Below are positions 14,474-25,089 of a stretch of DNA of 64,000 nt, piece after piece (position 1 is the stretch's first letter; every line of letters begins with the position of its first letter). Position numbers and translations under genes: made by a program. The notes below the pieces were generated by a model, which searched no databases, had not been told where the DNA came from, and worked only from the letters and a program-made list of their open reading frames with translations. Source of the DNA: Prosthecobacter debontii (GTDB lineage Bacteria > Verrucomicrobiota > Verrucomicrobiia > Verrucomicrobiales > Verrucomicrobiaceae); NCBI RefSeq assembly GCF_900167535.1, contig NZ_FUYE01000017.1, positions 62,001 to 126,000 on the forward strand, given 5' to 3'.

Positions 14474-17400
14474 ATGCCGAAAAAAACTGCCGCTAAGCCC
14501 AGCCCGACCGCCATCGCCGACGTCATCCAGGTGCGTGGGGCGACTCAAAACAACCTGCGTGGTATCAGTCTGGACCTGCCTTTGGGCAAGCTCTGTGTGG
14601 TGACGGGACCCAGCGGCAGTGGCAAGTCATCGCTGGCCTTTGATACCATTTATGCCGAGGGGCAGCGGCGCTATGTGGAGACCTTCTCGCCTTACACACG
14701 GCAGTTCTTTGAGCGCATGGATAAACCCAAGGTGGAGGCCATTCATGGCATCCCGCCCGCCATCGCCATTGAGCAGGTCAATAACATCCGCTCCACCCGC
14801 AGCACGGTTGGCACCATCACGGAGATCAACGACTACCTGAAGATGCTCTTCCCGCGTCTGGCCGAGGGACGTTGCCCAGAGTGTCACCGGCCGGTGAAAC
14901 CGGAAACGCCAGAGAGCATTTTGCGTGAACTGCTGACCAAGCATGCGGGGAAAGCGGCGCTGATTTGTTTCGGTGTGCCTGTGCCGAAAGGGACTCCCGT
15001 GGAGGAGTTTTTTCCCTTCCTCCAGAGCCAGGGTTACCTCCGCCTGTGGTTGTATGGAGAGGCCATTCGCACCGATGAACCGGACTCGGTTAAAGGTCGT
15101 AAGCTTCCTGCGGTGGCCTTGGTGATTCAGGATCGCGTGACCCTGGAGCCTAACCAGAAGTCACGCGTCAGTGAGGCGCTGGAGGCGGCTCTGCGTTATG
15201 GTAAAGGACAGGTGACGGCGATCATTCAGGATCAGTCCTTTGCTTTCAGTACCGACTGGCGCTGTGCGGACTGTGATGTGCAGCTTCCGCCTCCGACCCC
15301 GGGTTTATTCTCGTTCAACAGTCCCATTGGAGCGTGTCCAGCGTGTAAAGGTTTTGGCCGGACTCTGGGCTTGGATTTGCGCAAGGCCATGCCGGACGAG
15401 TCCTTGAGCATTCGTGAGGGTTTGGTCAAAGCTTTCACGGGAAGCACGTATCGCGAGAGTCAGGATGATCTGGAACGCGCGGCTAAAAAGAAGGGTGTGG
15501 ACTTGGACACGGCCTTTTGCGATCTGCCAGAGGATCAGCAAAAATGGATTGTCGAGGGCTCGGGGAAAGATCCTGAAGAAGCTTGGCAAAACGGCGAGTG
15601 GTATGGCGTGCGCGGTTTCTTCCGCTGGCTGGAGAGTCGTGCTTACAAGATGCACGTGCGCATCTTCCTCAGCCGTTTCCGTGCTTACACCACCTGCCAG
15701 GAATGCAATGGCGGTCGCTTGAAAAAAGAGGCTTATCACTTTCGCATCGGCGAGCACACCATTGCGGATCTCTGGAACCTCGCCGTGACGGACCTGCTGC
15801 CGCTGATCCAGAGTTGGCCAGTGCATACTGGCGACAATGCCGCAACGATGCTGCGGGATGAGATCCTGAGTCGTCTGAGCTACTTGGAGCGTGCTGGGTT
15901 GGGCTACATTCATTTGGATCGCCAAACCCGTACCTTGAGTGGAGGTGAGCTTCAACGTGTTAACCTAACCACCTGTTTAGGAGCATCGCTGGTGAATACG
16001 CTGTTCGTTTTGGATGAGCCGAGTATCGGTCTGCATCCGCGTGACATCGGGCGCCTCATCGGGGTGATGGAAGGGCTGCGTGACAAGGGCAATACCCTAC
16101 TGGTGGTGGAGCATGAAGAATCCGTCATGCGGGCAGCGGATCATCTCATCGAGATCGGGCCGGGCAGGGGTGATAAAGGCGGCACATTGGTTTACGATGG
16201 ACCTTTGAGCGGGCTGGAAAAGCAAGCGGGCTCATTGACGGCGGATTATCTCACGGGGCGTAAAACCATCCCGGTGCCGGCACAACGTCGTGCCGTTGGG
16301 GTGAAGCCGAGCGGCAAAGGGAAAACCTCGAAGAACCTGCCCTTCATCACCATCAAAGGAGCGAAACAGAACAACCTCAAGAACCTGGAGGTGGAGATTC
16401 CTCTCGGTGTCTTCTGCTGCATCACCGGGGTGTCGGGCTCGGGCAAAAGCACCCTCGTGCATGAAGTGCTGTATCGGAATCTCCAGCGTCTGCGGGGGGA
16501 AGTGAGTGAGGATGAACCCGGCCGAGTTCGGTCCATCTCGGGCCATGAGAATCTCAGCCAGGTCATCATGGTGGATCAGTCGCCTCTGGCTCGGACACCA
16601 CGCAGCACTCCCGCCGTGTATGTAGGGGCCTTCGATACCATTCGTGCCTTGTTTGCCGAAAGTGAAGATGCTCGCACCCAGGGCATCAGCGCCGGGTTCT
16701 TTTCCTTCAACTCGGGTGAAGGCCGCTGCGAGCGCTGCATGGGGAACGGCTTCGAGAAGATCGAGATGCAGTTCCTCAGTGACCTGTATGTGACCTGTCC
16801 CGAGTGTGAAGGGAAGCGCTACCAACCCCACGCCCTGAAGATCCAATTGCATGGTCGCAGCATTCATGATGTGCTGAGCCTGACCGTGGAGGAAGCCTCG
16901 GAATGGTTTGGCCAAATGGAAGCTCCAGGAGGGAATGCGGGGGCCCGAGCCGATGCGTCCTTCATTCGCAAAGCGCGTCAGGTGGCGGGACAGCTCGCGA
17001 TCCTGGTGGAAGCAGGGCTGGGTTATCTGAAACTCGGTCAGCCCCTGAACACCCTTTCCGGCGGTGAAGCTCAACGTCTTAAACTGGTGGGGCACCTGAT
17101 CGAAAGCGCCTCGGAGAAAGATCATGACGGTCGCCCCACTCTACTACTGCTGGATGAACCGACGACGGGCCTGCACTTCGATGACATCGCTTTGCTGGTG
17201 AAGCTGCTGCAGCGTCTTGTGGATGAAGGTAACAGCCTGTTGGTGATTGAGCACAATGTGGATGTGATTCAGTGCGCCGACTGGGTGATCGATCTCGGAC
17301 CTGATGGCGGGGCTCAGGGCGGTCAGCTCGTGGTGGCGGGAACGCCTGAGCAAGTGGCGGCCTGTGAAGGTTCCTGGACGGGGCATTACCTTGCAGAGAA

Positions 17401-20134
17401 GTTTGGAACGAAAAAATCCGCACGCTCCAGCAAGGTTCAGGAAGCCGCGACGGCGTATCAGACCCATAAACCCGAAAAGGCGGAGCATCTCGCTCCGAAT
17501 GCCATCAGCATTCGTGGAGCGCGCGAGCATAACCTGAAAAACATTTCGTTAGACATACCACGTGATCAGTTCGTGGTGGTTACCGGTTTGAGCGGCAGTG
17601 GTAAGTCATCCCTGGCTTTCGATCTGGTGTTTGCAGAAGGTCAGCGTCGTTTCCTGGACAGCATGTCCGTCTATGCACGCACCTTTGTCGAGCAGATGGA
17701 GAAGCCAGAAGTGGATGTGATCAGCGGTGTGCCGCCGACGGTGGCCATTGAGCAGCGCATCTCCCGTGGCGGTGGAAAATCCACCGTGGCCACGGTCACG
17801 GAGGTGTATCATTTCCTGCGCCTGCTGTTTGCCAAGCTCGGCACCCAATACTGCCCGCACTGCAACGTGCCTGTGCAGAAGCAGAGCCTGAGTGCCATCA
17901 CCCAAACGGTGGTGGATCGCGCTCGCAAAGCCGGGCTGCAAGTGTTGGCTCCGCTGGTGAAGGCTCGGAAAGGTTTCCACACGGATGTGGCGGAAGCCGC
18001 AGCGAAACAAGGCATCGAAACCCTGCTGGTGGATGGTCAGTTCGTTGGCACCGCCAATTTCAAACGACTAGAGCGTTTCAAGGAGCACAGTATCGATGCG
18101 GTTGTGGGCGAGATCAAAAAAGGAGCCTCCGCTCTGGAACCGCGCCCGCTTTTGGAAAAGGCCCTCAAGATGGGCAAGGGCACGGTCAAACTGTGGCTAC
18201 CCGGCAATGTCTCTCAAGTGCTGAGCACGGAGATGAGCTGCCCGAAATGTGATCTATCCTTTGAGGAACTCGACCCGCGTCTGTTTTCCTTCAACAGTCC
18301 GCATGGTTGGTGCCCAAGCTGTCGTGGTTTCGGCTTCAAAGTCTCTGCGCATGGGGCTGAACCTCGTCGCGATGACATGTCGAAGCTCGAAGCGGAGATG
18401 GAGGAGGAACGTCGTCTTTCCCGCAGCAGTGACGATGATGAAGCGGACAATGAGCGTGTGGTTTGCCCCGATTGCCAGGGCTCGCGCCTGAATGCGACGG
18501 CGCGTTATGTGCGTCTTCAAAACACCTCGGTGCCGCTGATCAATGCCATGTCCGCAGGGGATGCGGCGGCGGAAGTGACGAAGCTCAAGTTTGAGGGAAC
18601 AGAAGCGGTAATCGCCCGTGATATCATGGCTGAGATTGAGCAGCGTCTGCACTTCATGAAAGAAGTGGGGCTGGGTTATCTTCAACTCAATCGCAGTGCC
18701 GATACCTTGAGTGGTGGAGAGGCGCAGCGCATTCGTTTGGCTGCGCAGTTGGGGAGTAATTTACGTGGCGTTCTTTACGTGCTGGATGAGCCCACCATCG
18801 GTTTGCATCCACGCGACAATGAGCGCCTTTTGGACACGCTTTCCGCCCTGCGTGATAAGGGGAACTCGCTGCTCGTGGTGGAGCATGATGACGACACCAT
18901 GCGCCGTGCGGACACCATCATCGACCTCGGGCCCGGGGCAGGACGTTTCGGCGGGCAGGTCATTTCTCAGGGAAATTTGGAGCACATCTTGAACGACAGT
19001 CAGAGTGTGACAGGTCAAGGCCTGCGGAATCCTTTCAAGCATCCCCTGCGTGGTGAATGGCGTGATTTACCTGGCCCTCGTAGCAAGGATGGCTGGCTGA
19101 AGATTCAGGGCGCTTATGCGAACAACTTGAAGAATGTGGATGTGCAGATCCCGGTGGGGCGGTTGACCGTCATTACTGGCGTCAGCGGCAGTGGTAAAAG
19201 CACCTTTCTGCACCAGGTGCTGTTCCCCGGCGTGAAAGCCCTGCTGAGCAAGGAACGCAAGAAGAAGGGCTCCGTTCAGCCTTGGAAGGCCATCCTCGGT
19301 GTGGAGAACTTTGCCGCTGTTTATGAGGTGGATCAGTCACCCATTGGCAAAACGTCACGCTCTTGTCCTGCCACGTATGTGGGGGTGTTGGACGATATTC
19401 GTAAGCTCTTCGCTCAGGTGCCTACCGCGCGTGCACGCGGATACGATGCTGGGCGTTTTTCTTTCAATACGGAAGGCGGTCGCTGTGAAGCCTGCCAGGG
19501 CAACGGTTATGTGAAGGTGGAGATGAACTTCCTGCCCTCCACCCGCGTGCATTGTGAAGTCTGCCAAGGCATGCGCTTTAACTCCGCCACCATGGAGATC
19601 GAATACAATGGCAAGAACATCGGCGAAGTGTTGAAGTTGAGCATCACCGAAGCTGCGGAGTTCTTCGCCCATCAGCAGCGCATCGCCCGACCTCTGCAAC
19701 TGCTGGCCGATACCGGCGTGGGATACTTGCAGCTCGGCCAGCCAAGCCCCACACTCAGCGGTGGCGAAGCTCAGCGCATCAAACTGGTGACGGAACTGAG
19801 CGGCGGCGTCGCACGCTCCGCGACGGAGAAGCTGCGAGGGCTCAAAAACACGAAGAAGAATCTCTATCTCATCGAGGAGCCGACCATCGGTCTGCACATG
19901 AGTGATGTCGGTCGGCTCATTGATATCCTGCATCGTCTCGTGGATGACGGTCATACCGTGGTGGTTATCGAGCATCATCCGGACATCTTTGCCGAAGCGG
20001 ATTACCTCATTGATATTGGACCTGAAGCCGGAGCCGCAGGTGGTGAAGTTGTGGCTTCAGGCACCCCGCTGGAAGTGGCCAAACACAAGGTCAGCCGCAC
20101 GGCTCCGTTCTTGAAGAAGATGCTCATTCTATAA
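14474..20134 (+). CDS. uvrA: Double-length excinuclease ABC subunit A (tandem UvrA fusion)
   Basis: UvrA finds DNA lesions and loads UvrB in nucleotide excision repair. This chain of 1886 residues is twice the usual length of about 940 and contains two complete UvrA units, hence four ABC ATPase modules. Walker A motifs lie at about 45 (GPSGSGKS), 652 (GVSGSGKS), 1038 (GLSGSGKS) and 1569 (GVSGSGKS). LSGGE signatures lie at about 488, 859, 1411 and 1760. Zinc-finger CxxC pairs occur in both halves, for example CPECH and CPACK in the first, CPKCD, CPSCR and CEACQGNGY in the second. The halves are joined near residue 980-1015 by a short Lys/Ala-rich linker. In the last module Walker B reads LYLIEEP, with Glu in place of Asp. 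A tandem UvrA of about 1790 residues is known from Chlamydia, a relative in the PVC superphylum. Confidence 0.96.
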   Translation: MPKKTAAKPSPTAIADVIQVRGATQNNLRGISLDLPLGKLCVVTGPSGSGKSSLAFDTIYAEGQRRYVETFSPYTRQFFERMDKPKVEAIHGIPPAIAIEQVNNIRSTRSTVGTITEINDYLKMLFPRLAEGRCPECHRPVKPETPESILRELLTKHAGKAALICFGVPVPKGTPVEEFFPFLQSQGYLRLWLYGEAIRTDEPDSVKGRKLPAVALVIQDRVTLEPNQKSRVSEALEAALRYGKGQVTAIIQDQSFAFSTDWRCADCDVQLPPPTPGLFSFNSPIGACPACKGFGRTLGLDLRKAMPDESLSIREGLVKAFTGSTYRESQDDLERAAKKKGVDLDTAFCDLPEDQQKWIVEGSGKDPEEAWQNGEWYGVRGFFRWLESRAYKMHVRIFLSRFRAYTTCQECNGGRLKKEAYHFRIGEHTIADLWNLAVTDLLPLIQSWPVHTGDNAATMLRDEILSRLSYLERAGLGYIHLDRQTRTLSGGELQRVNLTTCLGASLVNTLFVLDEPSIGLHPRDIGRLIGVMEGLRDKGNTLLVVEHEESVMRAADHLIEIGPGRGDKGGTLVYDGPLSGLEKQAGSLTADYLTGRKTIPVPAQRRAVGVKPSGKGKTSKNLPFITIKGAKQNNLKNLEVEIPLGVFCCITGVSGSGKSTLVHEVLYRNLQRLRGEVSEDEPGRVRSISGHENLSQVIMVDQSPLARTPRSTPAVYVGAFDTIRALFAESEDARTQGISAGFFSFNSGEGRCERCMGNGFEKIEMQFLSDLYVTCPECEGKRYQPHALKIQLHGRSIHDVLSLTVEEASEWFGQMEAPGGNAGARADASFIRKARQVAGQLAILVEAGLGYLKLGQPLNTLSGGEAQRLKLVGHLIESASEKDHDGRPTLLLLDEPTTGLHFDDIALLVKLLQRLVDEGNSLLVIEHNVDVIQCADWVIDLGPDGGAQGGQLVVAGTPEQVAACEGSWTGHYLAEKFGTKKSARSSKVQEAATAYQTHKPEKAEHLAPNAISIRGAREHNLKNISLDIPRDQFVVVTGLSGSGKSSLAFDLVFAEGQRRFLDSMSVYARTFVEQMEKPEVDVISGVPPTVAIEQRISRGGGKSTVATVTEVYHFLRLLFAKLGTQYCPHCNVPVQKQSLSAITQTVVDRARKAGLQVLAPLVKARKGFHTDVAEAAAKQGIETLLVDGQFVGTANFKRLERFKEHSIDAVVGEIKKGASALEPRPLLEKALKMGKGTVKLWLPGNVSQVLSTEMSCPKCDLSFEELDPRLFSFNSPHGWCPSCRGFGFKVSAHGAEPRRDDMSKLEAEMEEERRLSRSSDDDEADNERVVCPDCQGSRLNATARYVRLQNTSVPLINAMSAGDAAAEVTKLKFEGTEAVIARDIMAEIEQRLHFMKEVGLGYLQLNRSADTLSGGEAQRIRLAAQLGSNLRGVLYVLDEPTIGLHPRDNERLLDTLSALRDKGNSLLVVEHDDDTMRRADTIIDLGPGAGRFGGQVISQGNLEHILNDSQSVTGQGLRNPFKHPLRGEWRDLPGPRSKDGWLKIQGAYANNLKNVDVQIPVGRLTVITGVSGSGKSTFLHQVLFPGVKALLSKERKKKGSVQPWKAILGVENFAAVYEVDQSPIGKTSRSCPATYVGVLDDIRKLFAQVPTARARGYDAGRFSFNTEGGRCEACQGNGYVKVEMNFLPSTRVHCEVCQGMRFNSATMEIEYNGKNIGEVLKLSITEAAEFFAHQQRIARPLQLLADTGVGYLQLGQPSPTLSGGEAQRIKLVTELSGGVARSATEKLRGLKNTKKNLYLIEEPTIGLHMSDVGRLIDILHRLVDDGHTVVVIEHHPDIFAEADYLIDIGPEAGAAGGEVVASGTPLEVAKHKVSRTAPFLKKMLIL

Positions 20135-20166
20135 ATCAAAAGGTGAGGCCTTTTGGGGCCTCACCT
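20132..20166 (-). terminator. Rho-independent terminator after rpoD
   Basis: A 10-bp perfect stem, AGGTGAGGCC (20141-20150) with GGCCTCACCT (20157-20166) and a 6-base loop. On the minus strand it is followed by TTTTGATTTAT, so it best serves rpoD; on the plus strand it may also help to end uvrA. A weaker GAGAGG/CCTCTC hairpin lies next to it at 20173-20192. Confidence 0.75.
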
Positions 20167-20211
20167 CAGGACGAGAGGGCCTGAGGCCTCTCACATTTGG
20201 ATGGTCATCAT

Positions 20212-22101
<1,890 letters not shown>

Positions 22102-22159
22102 AGAGACGCCGCGATTTCCTTGGGGGTAAAGAGGAGCCGGGGGAAGTGACTCCGAAATG

Positions 22160-22189
22160 TGAATATCTGGGACGTGCCGAGATGGTCAA
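22160..22189 (-). promoter_or_regulatory. Possible sigma-70 promoter of rpoD
   Basis: On the minus strand TTGACC (22189-22184) and TATTCA (22165-22160) are 18 bp apart. This puts a start site about 50 bp before the rpoD ATG. It would let rpoD be transcribed separately from the upstream muramidase gene. Confidence 0.4.
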
Positions 22190-22209
22190 GATTTTCTTTG
22201 ATGCCGGGA

Positions 22210-23466
22210 CTAGGCATACATCAGATATCTTTGCCGGGATTGCCGGAAAGAATGCGTCCAATTGGCCCAGCTACGGGTAATCTGGCTGCTGGGAACGCCT
22301 TTGCGTAGGTTGCTATAAAGAGATTCACTACCATACACTTTGTGAAAAAGATTCAGTTTGGAGCCACTCATGCGGCTGAGGGCTTTGCCTCCCGTGAGGC
22401 GATTCACCTCTGCCAGCAGCATGACATCCAGCGCCGTGAGGTCCGCCTGGGTGTGAGGATGGATGTTTAACCGCACGCCGCCGAAGCCGTTGCGGGAATA
22501 GGGGCTATAAGAGACACCGGGCAGACGCCAGCTCTGGCAAGCAGCCAGCATGGCCTGTGCATTCACACCGCTGCCCCCCGCATAGCCAAAAGGATTTTCC
22601 GTGCCGATGCCGATGTCCACGGCTGCGGCTCCACCGAGGATGCCTGTGGCCACATAATAGAAGGGGGAGGTGGCATGGGGGATATTCGGCGAGGTGCGAT
22701 ACCAGCGCAGGCCGGTGTCTTGCCACACCATATTGCGGCTCCAACCCTGCATTTTCACCACGTTCATGCGGGGAGATTGGCTGATCCATCCTCGGCTGCT
22801 GGCGGTCATCATGGCCAATTCACCCGCCGTCATGCCATGCACATAGGGCACAGGGATCTGACCGACGAAGGATTTCCACTTAGCTTCGAGGGGGGGACCC
22901 TCCACACGCCAGCCGCCCATGGGATTGGGACGATCCAGCACAACGAAGTGTTTGCCATTCTCGGCACAGGCTTCCATGGCCACCGCCATGGTGCTGATGT
23001 AGGTGTAGCTGCGGCAGCCGATGTCTTGGAGGTCAAAGACGAGCACATCGATCGGGGCCAGCATCTGCGGGGTCGGTTTGCGCGTGGGGCCGTAGAGAGA
23101 GTAAACCGTGAGGCCGGTGACGTGATCCCGTCGCGTGCTGACATGCACCCCGGCACCGATGGTGCCATCGATGCCATGCTCAGGCGCATACAGGGCCGTT
23201 AGCGAAGAGCCGAGCGCACGCTGCATGGCCACGCGGGTCATTTCACCGCGGCCGGTCATGCTGGTGTGATTGGTGATGAGACCCACGCGCTTGCCGCGCA
23301 GGAGGTCGAAGTTTCGCGAGGCGAGGAAATCGATCCCCAGCATGAAGGGCCCGCCTTGAGCTTGCGGCTGCGCCTGTGGATAGCCTGGCGCCATCCTTTG
23401 AGTCGCCATCTGGCAACTCGTTAAAAAAGCCGTGCCTGAGAGGATAAAGGAACGTCGTGAACCCAT
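22210..23466 (-). CDS. DUF1343 / NamZ-type exo-beta-N-acetylmuramidase, predicted lipoprotein
   Basis: A 418-residue protein of the DUF1343 family, whose characterised member NamZ of Tannerella forsythia removes terminal MurNAc from peptidoglycan fragments. Family motifs are GKRVGLITNHTS (about 60), LYAPEHGIDGTIGAG (about 92), VLVFDLQDIGCRSYTYISTM (about 142), FVVLDRPNPMGG (about 173) and PYVHGMTAGELA. The N-terminus combines a twin-arginine-like SRRSFIL with a lipobox-like LTSC (Cys18), so it is probably exported and lipid-anchored. It may serve peptidoglycan recycling or scavenging. It follows the NHL-propeller gene on the same strand with a 60-bp gap. Confidence 0.88.
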   Translation of the reverse strand: MGSRRSFILSGTAFLTSCQMATQRMAPGYPQAQPQAQGGPFMLGIDFLASRNFDLLRGKRVGLITNHTSMTGRGEMTRVAMQRALGSSLTALYAPEHGIDGTIGAGVHVSTRRDHVTGLTVYSLYGPTRKPTPQMLAPIDVLVFDLQDIGCRSYTYISTMAVAMEACAENGKHFVVLDRPNPMGGWRVEGPPLEAKWKSFVGQIPVPYVHGMTAGELAMMTASSRGWISQSPRMNVVKMQGWSRNMVWQDTGLRWYRTSPNIPHATSPFYYVATGILGGAAAVDIGIGTENPFGYAGGSGVNAQAMLAACQSWRLPGVSYSPYSRNGFGGVRLNIHPHTQADLTALDVMLLAEVNRLTGGKALSRMSGSKLNLFHKVYGSESLYSNLRKGVPSSQITRSWANWTHSFRQSRQRYLMYA

Positions 23467-23526
23467 GCCCTATGACAGAGGCGGCAGCCTAGGCGCGGGT
23501 CAAATGAAGAAAGCACATTCTTGAGA

Positions 23527-24573
23527 TCATATTCGCCGCAGTTTGTAGGGGTAAACTTGATCCGCATTCCACTGGCAGCCATACAGATCGCCGACATCAT
23601 CCACGCAGACATCGTGCACATTGCGGAAGACGGGTTGATCCTGGAGTAGCAGCTTCACCTGATCACCGTCATACTCAGGCGCATGGCCTCCTGGGGCGGA
23701 GATAACTCGGTGGTCTTGATCCAGGATGATGATGAATCCGCGTTCCCGCCACATGCGGTAGTCTCCGGGTTTCATGCCGAAGCAAACTCCCGATAGCAGA
23801 AGATCTCCCGCGATCACCGGGCGGCTCATGAAGGCTCCTGGCAGATACACGGAGCGCACATACTCGCCCGCCAGGGTGAACCAGTGAAACTCATTGCGGA
23901 CACGCTCCGTGCAGAGCACGAGCGGCTCGGTCCCACGCAGATCAATCGTGACGCCATGAGCCTGCATGAACTTGCCGGGATTCATGGCCTGGGTGCTCTG
24001 CCCGCCGAACTTGCGGATGAAATGACCCTGCGCATCGAAGTGCAGGATGAATTGAGAGCCATAGCCATCCGCCACATAGACATCGCCGTTTGGGGCTACG
24101 GCCGCTTCGGTCGGGGCATACTTGGTGATGGCATCGTAGGCGCCGCAGTCCTTGGCATGCGGAAGTTTGAGCAAGACTTCACCTGTCAGTGTAGTTTTCG
24201 CCACCGCGCCGCCGGCGGGGTCACAGAGCCAGAGGTATTCCTTGCCCTCCCGCGCATCCAGAGTCAGGCCATGGCCTGACTTGAGCTTGAGTGTCCAGGC
24301 ATCGAGCACCTGCCCGTTTTTATCGAAGATGAGCACGTTGTTACGCGCTTCATCAGTGATCATGATGAGGCGCTTTTGGGCATCCATCACCATCTCATGA
24401 CAGTTCTTCACCGGATGTTGCTCACGCTTCGCTTGGCACCAGTGGAGATCGACTTGATAACGGTGCTCTCCATGGCCGATGATCGCCCCTTGGAGAGAAA
24501 CTTTGCTTTGTGACCTAACAAAAGGTGCAGTCAGGGTGGCGGATGCCGTGGTGAGAAAGGTGCGGCGTTTCAT
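23527..24573 (-). CDS. Exported NHL-repeat beta-propeller protein
   Basis: The 348-residue protein starts at the ATG complementary to 24571-24573, because MKRRTFLTTASA is a good twin-arginine-like signal peptide; an upstream-extended frame to 24645 overlaps the PadR gene and is unlikely. The mature part shows NHL-type beta-propeller blades, about six, such as GHGLTLDAREGKEYLWLCDP, AAVAPNGDVYVADGYGSQFI, HGVTIDL and VHDVCVDDVGDLYGCQW. Proteins of this kind bind ligands or have lyase or lactonase activity, but no catalytic set is evident here. Similar exported NHL proteins are frequent in Planctomycetes and Verrucomicrobia. It lies between padR and the muramidase gene and may be under PadR control. 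Confidence 0.75.
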   Translation of the reverse strand: MKRRTFLTTASATLTAPFVRSQSKVSLQGAIIGHGEHRYQVDLHWCQAKREQHPVKNCHEMVMDAQKRLIMITDEARNNVLIFDKNGQVLDAWTLKLKSGHGLTLDAREGKEYLWLCDPAGGAVAKTTLTGEVLLKLPHAKDCGAYDAITKYAPTEAAVAPNGDVYVADGYGSQFILHFDAQGHFIRKFGGQSTQAMNPGKFMQAHGVTIDLRGTEPLVLCTERVRNEFHWFTLAGEYVRSVYLPGAFMSRPVIAGDLLLSGVCFGMKPGDYRMWRERGFIIILDQDHRVISAPGGHAPEYDGDQVKLLLQDQPVFRNVHDVCVDDVGDLYGCQWNADQVYPYKLRRI

Positions 24574-24641
24574 CGGATAGAACGCCCCGTTGCTATCAAA
24601 ACGGGAATGGAAAAGGAAGCACGGAATCCACACACAGGGGC

Positions 24642-24959
24642 TCAATGCCGTGCGACCTCGACTCCCAGCTCACGGAGTTGCTGACGGACGATCTTCAGCA
24701 CCTCCCGCCCCTCCTGAGTGATGCGGTAAGCACGAGGGGCCTTCGGTCCGCGACTGGCATCCGCCGTGGAGATCAGCCAGCCGTTTTTCTCCATGCGCTT
24801 CAGCAGCGGATACAGCGTGCCAGGGCTGACCTCGTAGCCGTGATGCCGTAACTCCTTGATCATCCATTGGCCGATCACCTCGCCCTCAGCGGCATGGTGC
24901 AGGACATGCACCTTCCAGAAGGAGAGCAAAATCTCGCGGTTGATCAGTTTCAGGTCCAT
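24642..24959 (-). CDS. PadR-family transcriptional regulator
   Basis: A 105-residue winged-helix repressor of the short PadR-s1 type. The core REILLSFWKVHVLHHAAEGEV, then GYEVSPGTLYPLLKRMEKNGW and APRAYRITQEGREVL, is diagnostic: the SPGTLYPLLKRME helix is the recognition helix and RAYRIT the wing. The start MDLKLI (24959) is preferred over an upstream ATG at 24986, which would add nine residues not typical of the family. PadR proteins respond to small molecules such as phenolics or antibiotics and often repress the neighbouring gene. Here the candidates are the co-directional NHL-propeller and muramidase genes, with the PadR stop 68 bp before the propeller start. Confidence 0.9.
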   Translation of the reverse strand: MDLKLINREILLSFWKVHVLHHAAEGEVIGQWMIKELRHHGYEVSPGTLYPLLKRMEKNGWLISTADASRGPKAPRAYRITQEGREVLKIVRQQLRELGVEVARH

Positions 24960-25089
24960 GAAGAAGACGCTGAGACTGTGTCGCAATCCTGAACGATGCC
25001 AAGTGCCGAATCATGGATTATTGCCGTGGAGGGCAAATAGCATCCATGCCGCATCGACCGCCTCACGGGTAGAGGCTGTTGGGCACCGA

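Noticed and set aside
16232-17125. Open frame of 297 codons opposite uvrA
   Set aside because: It lies wholly within a region coding for conserved UvrA motifs on the plus strand, and its product resembles no protein family.
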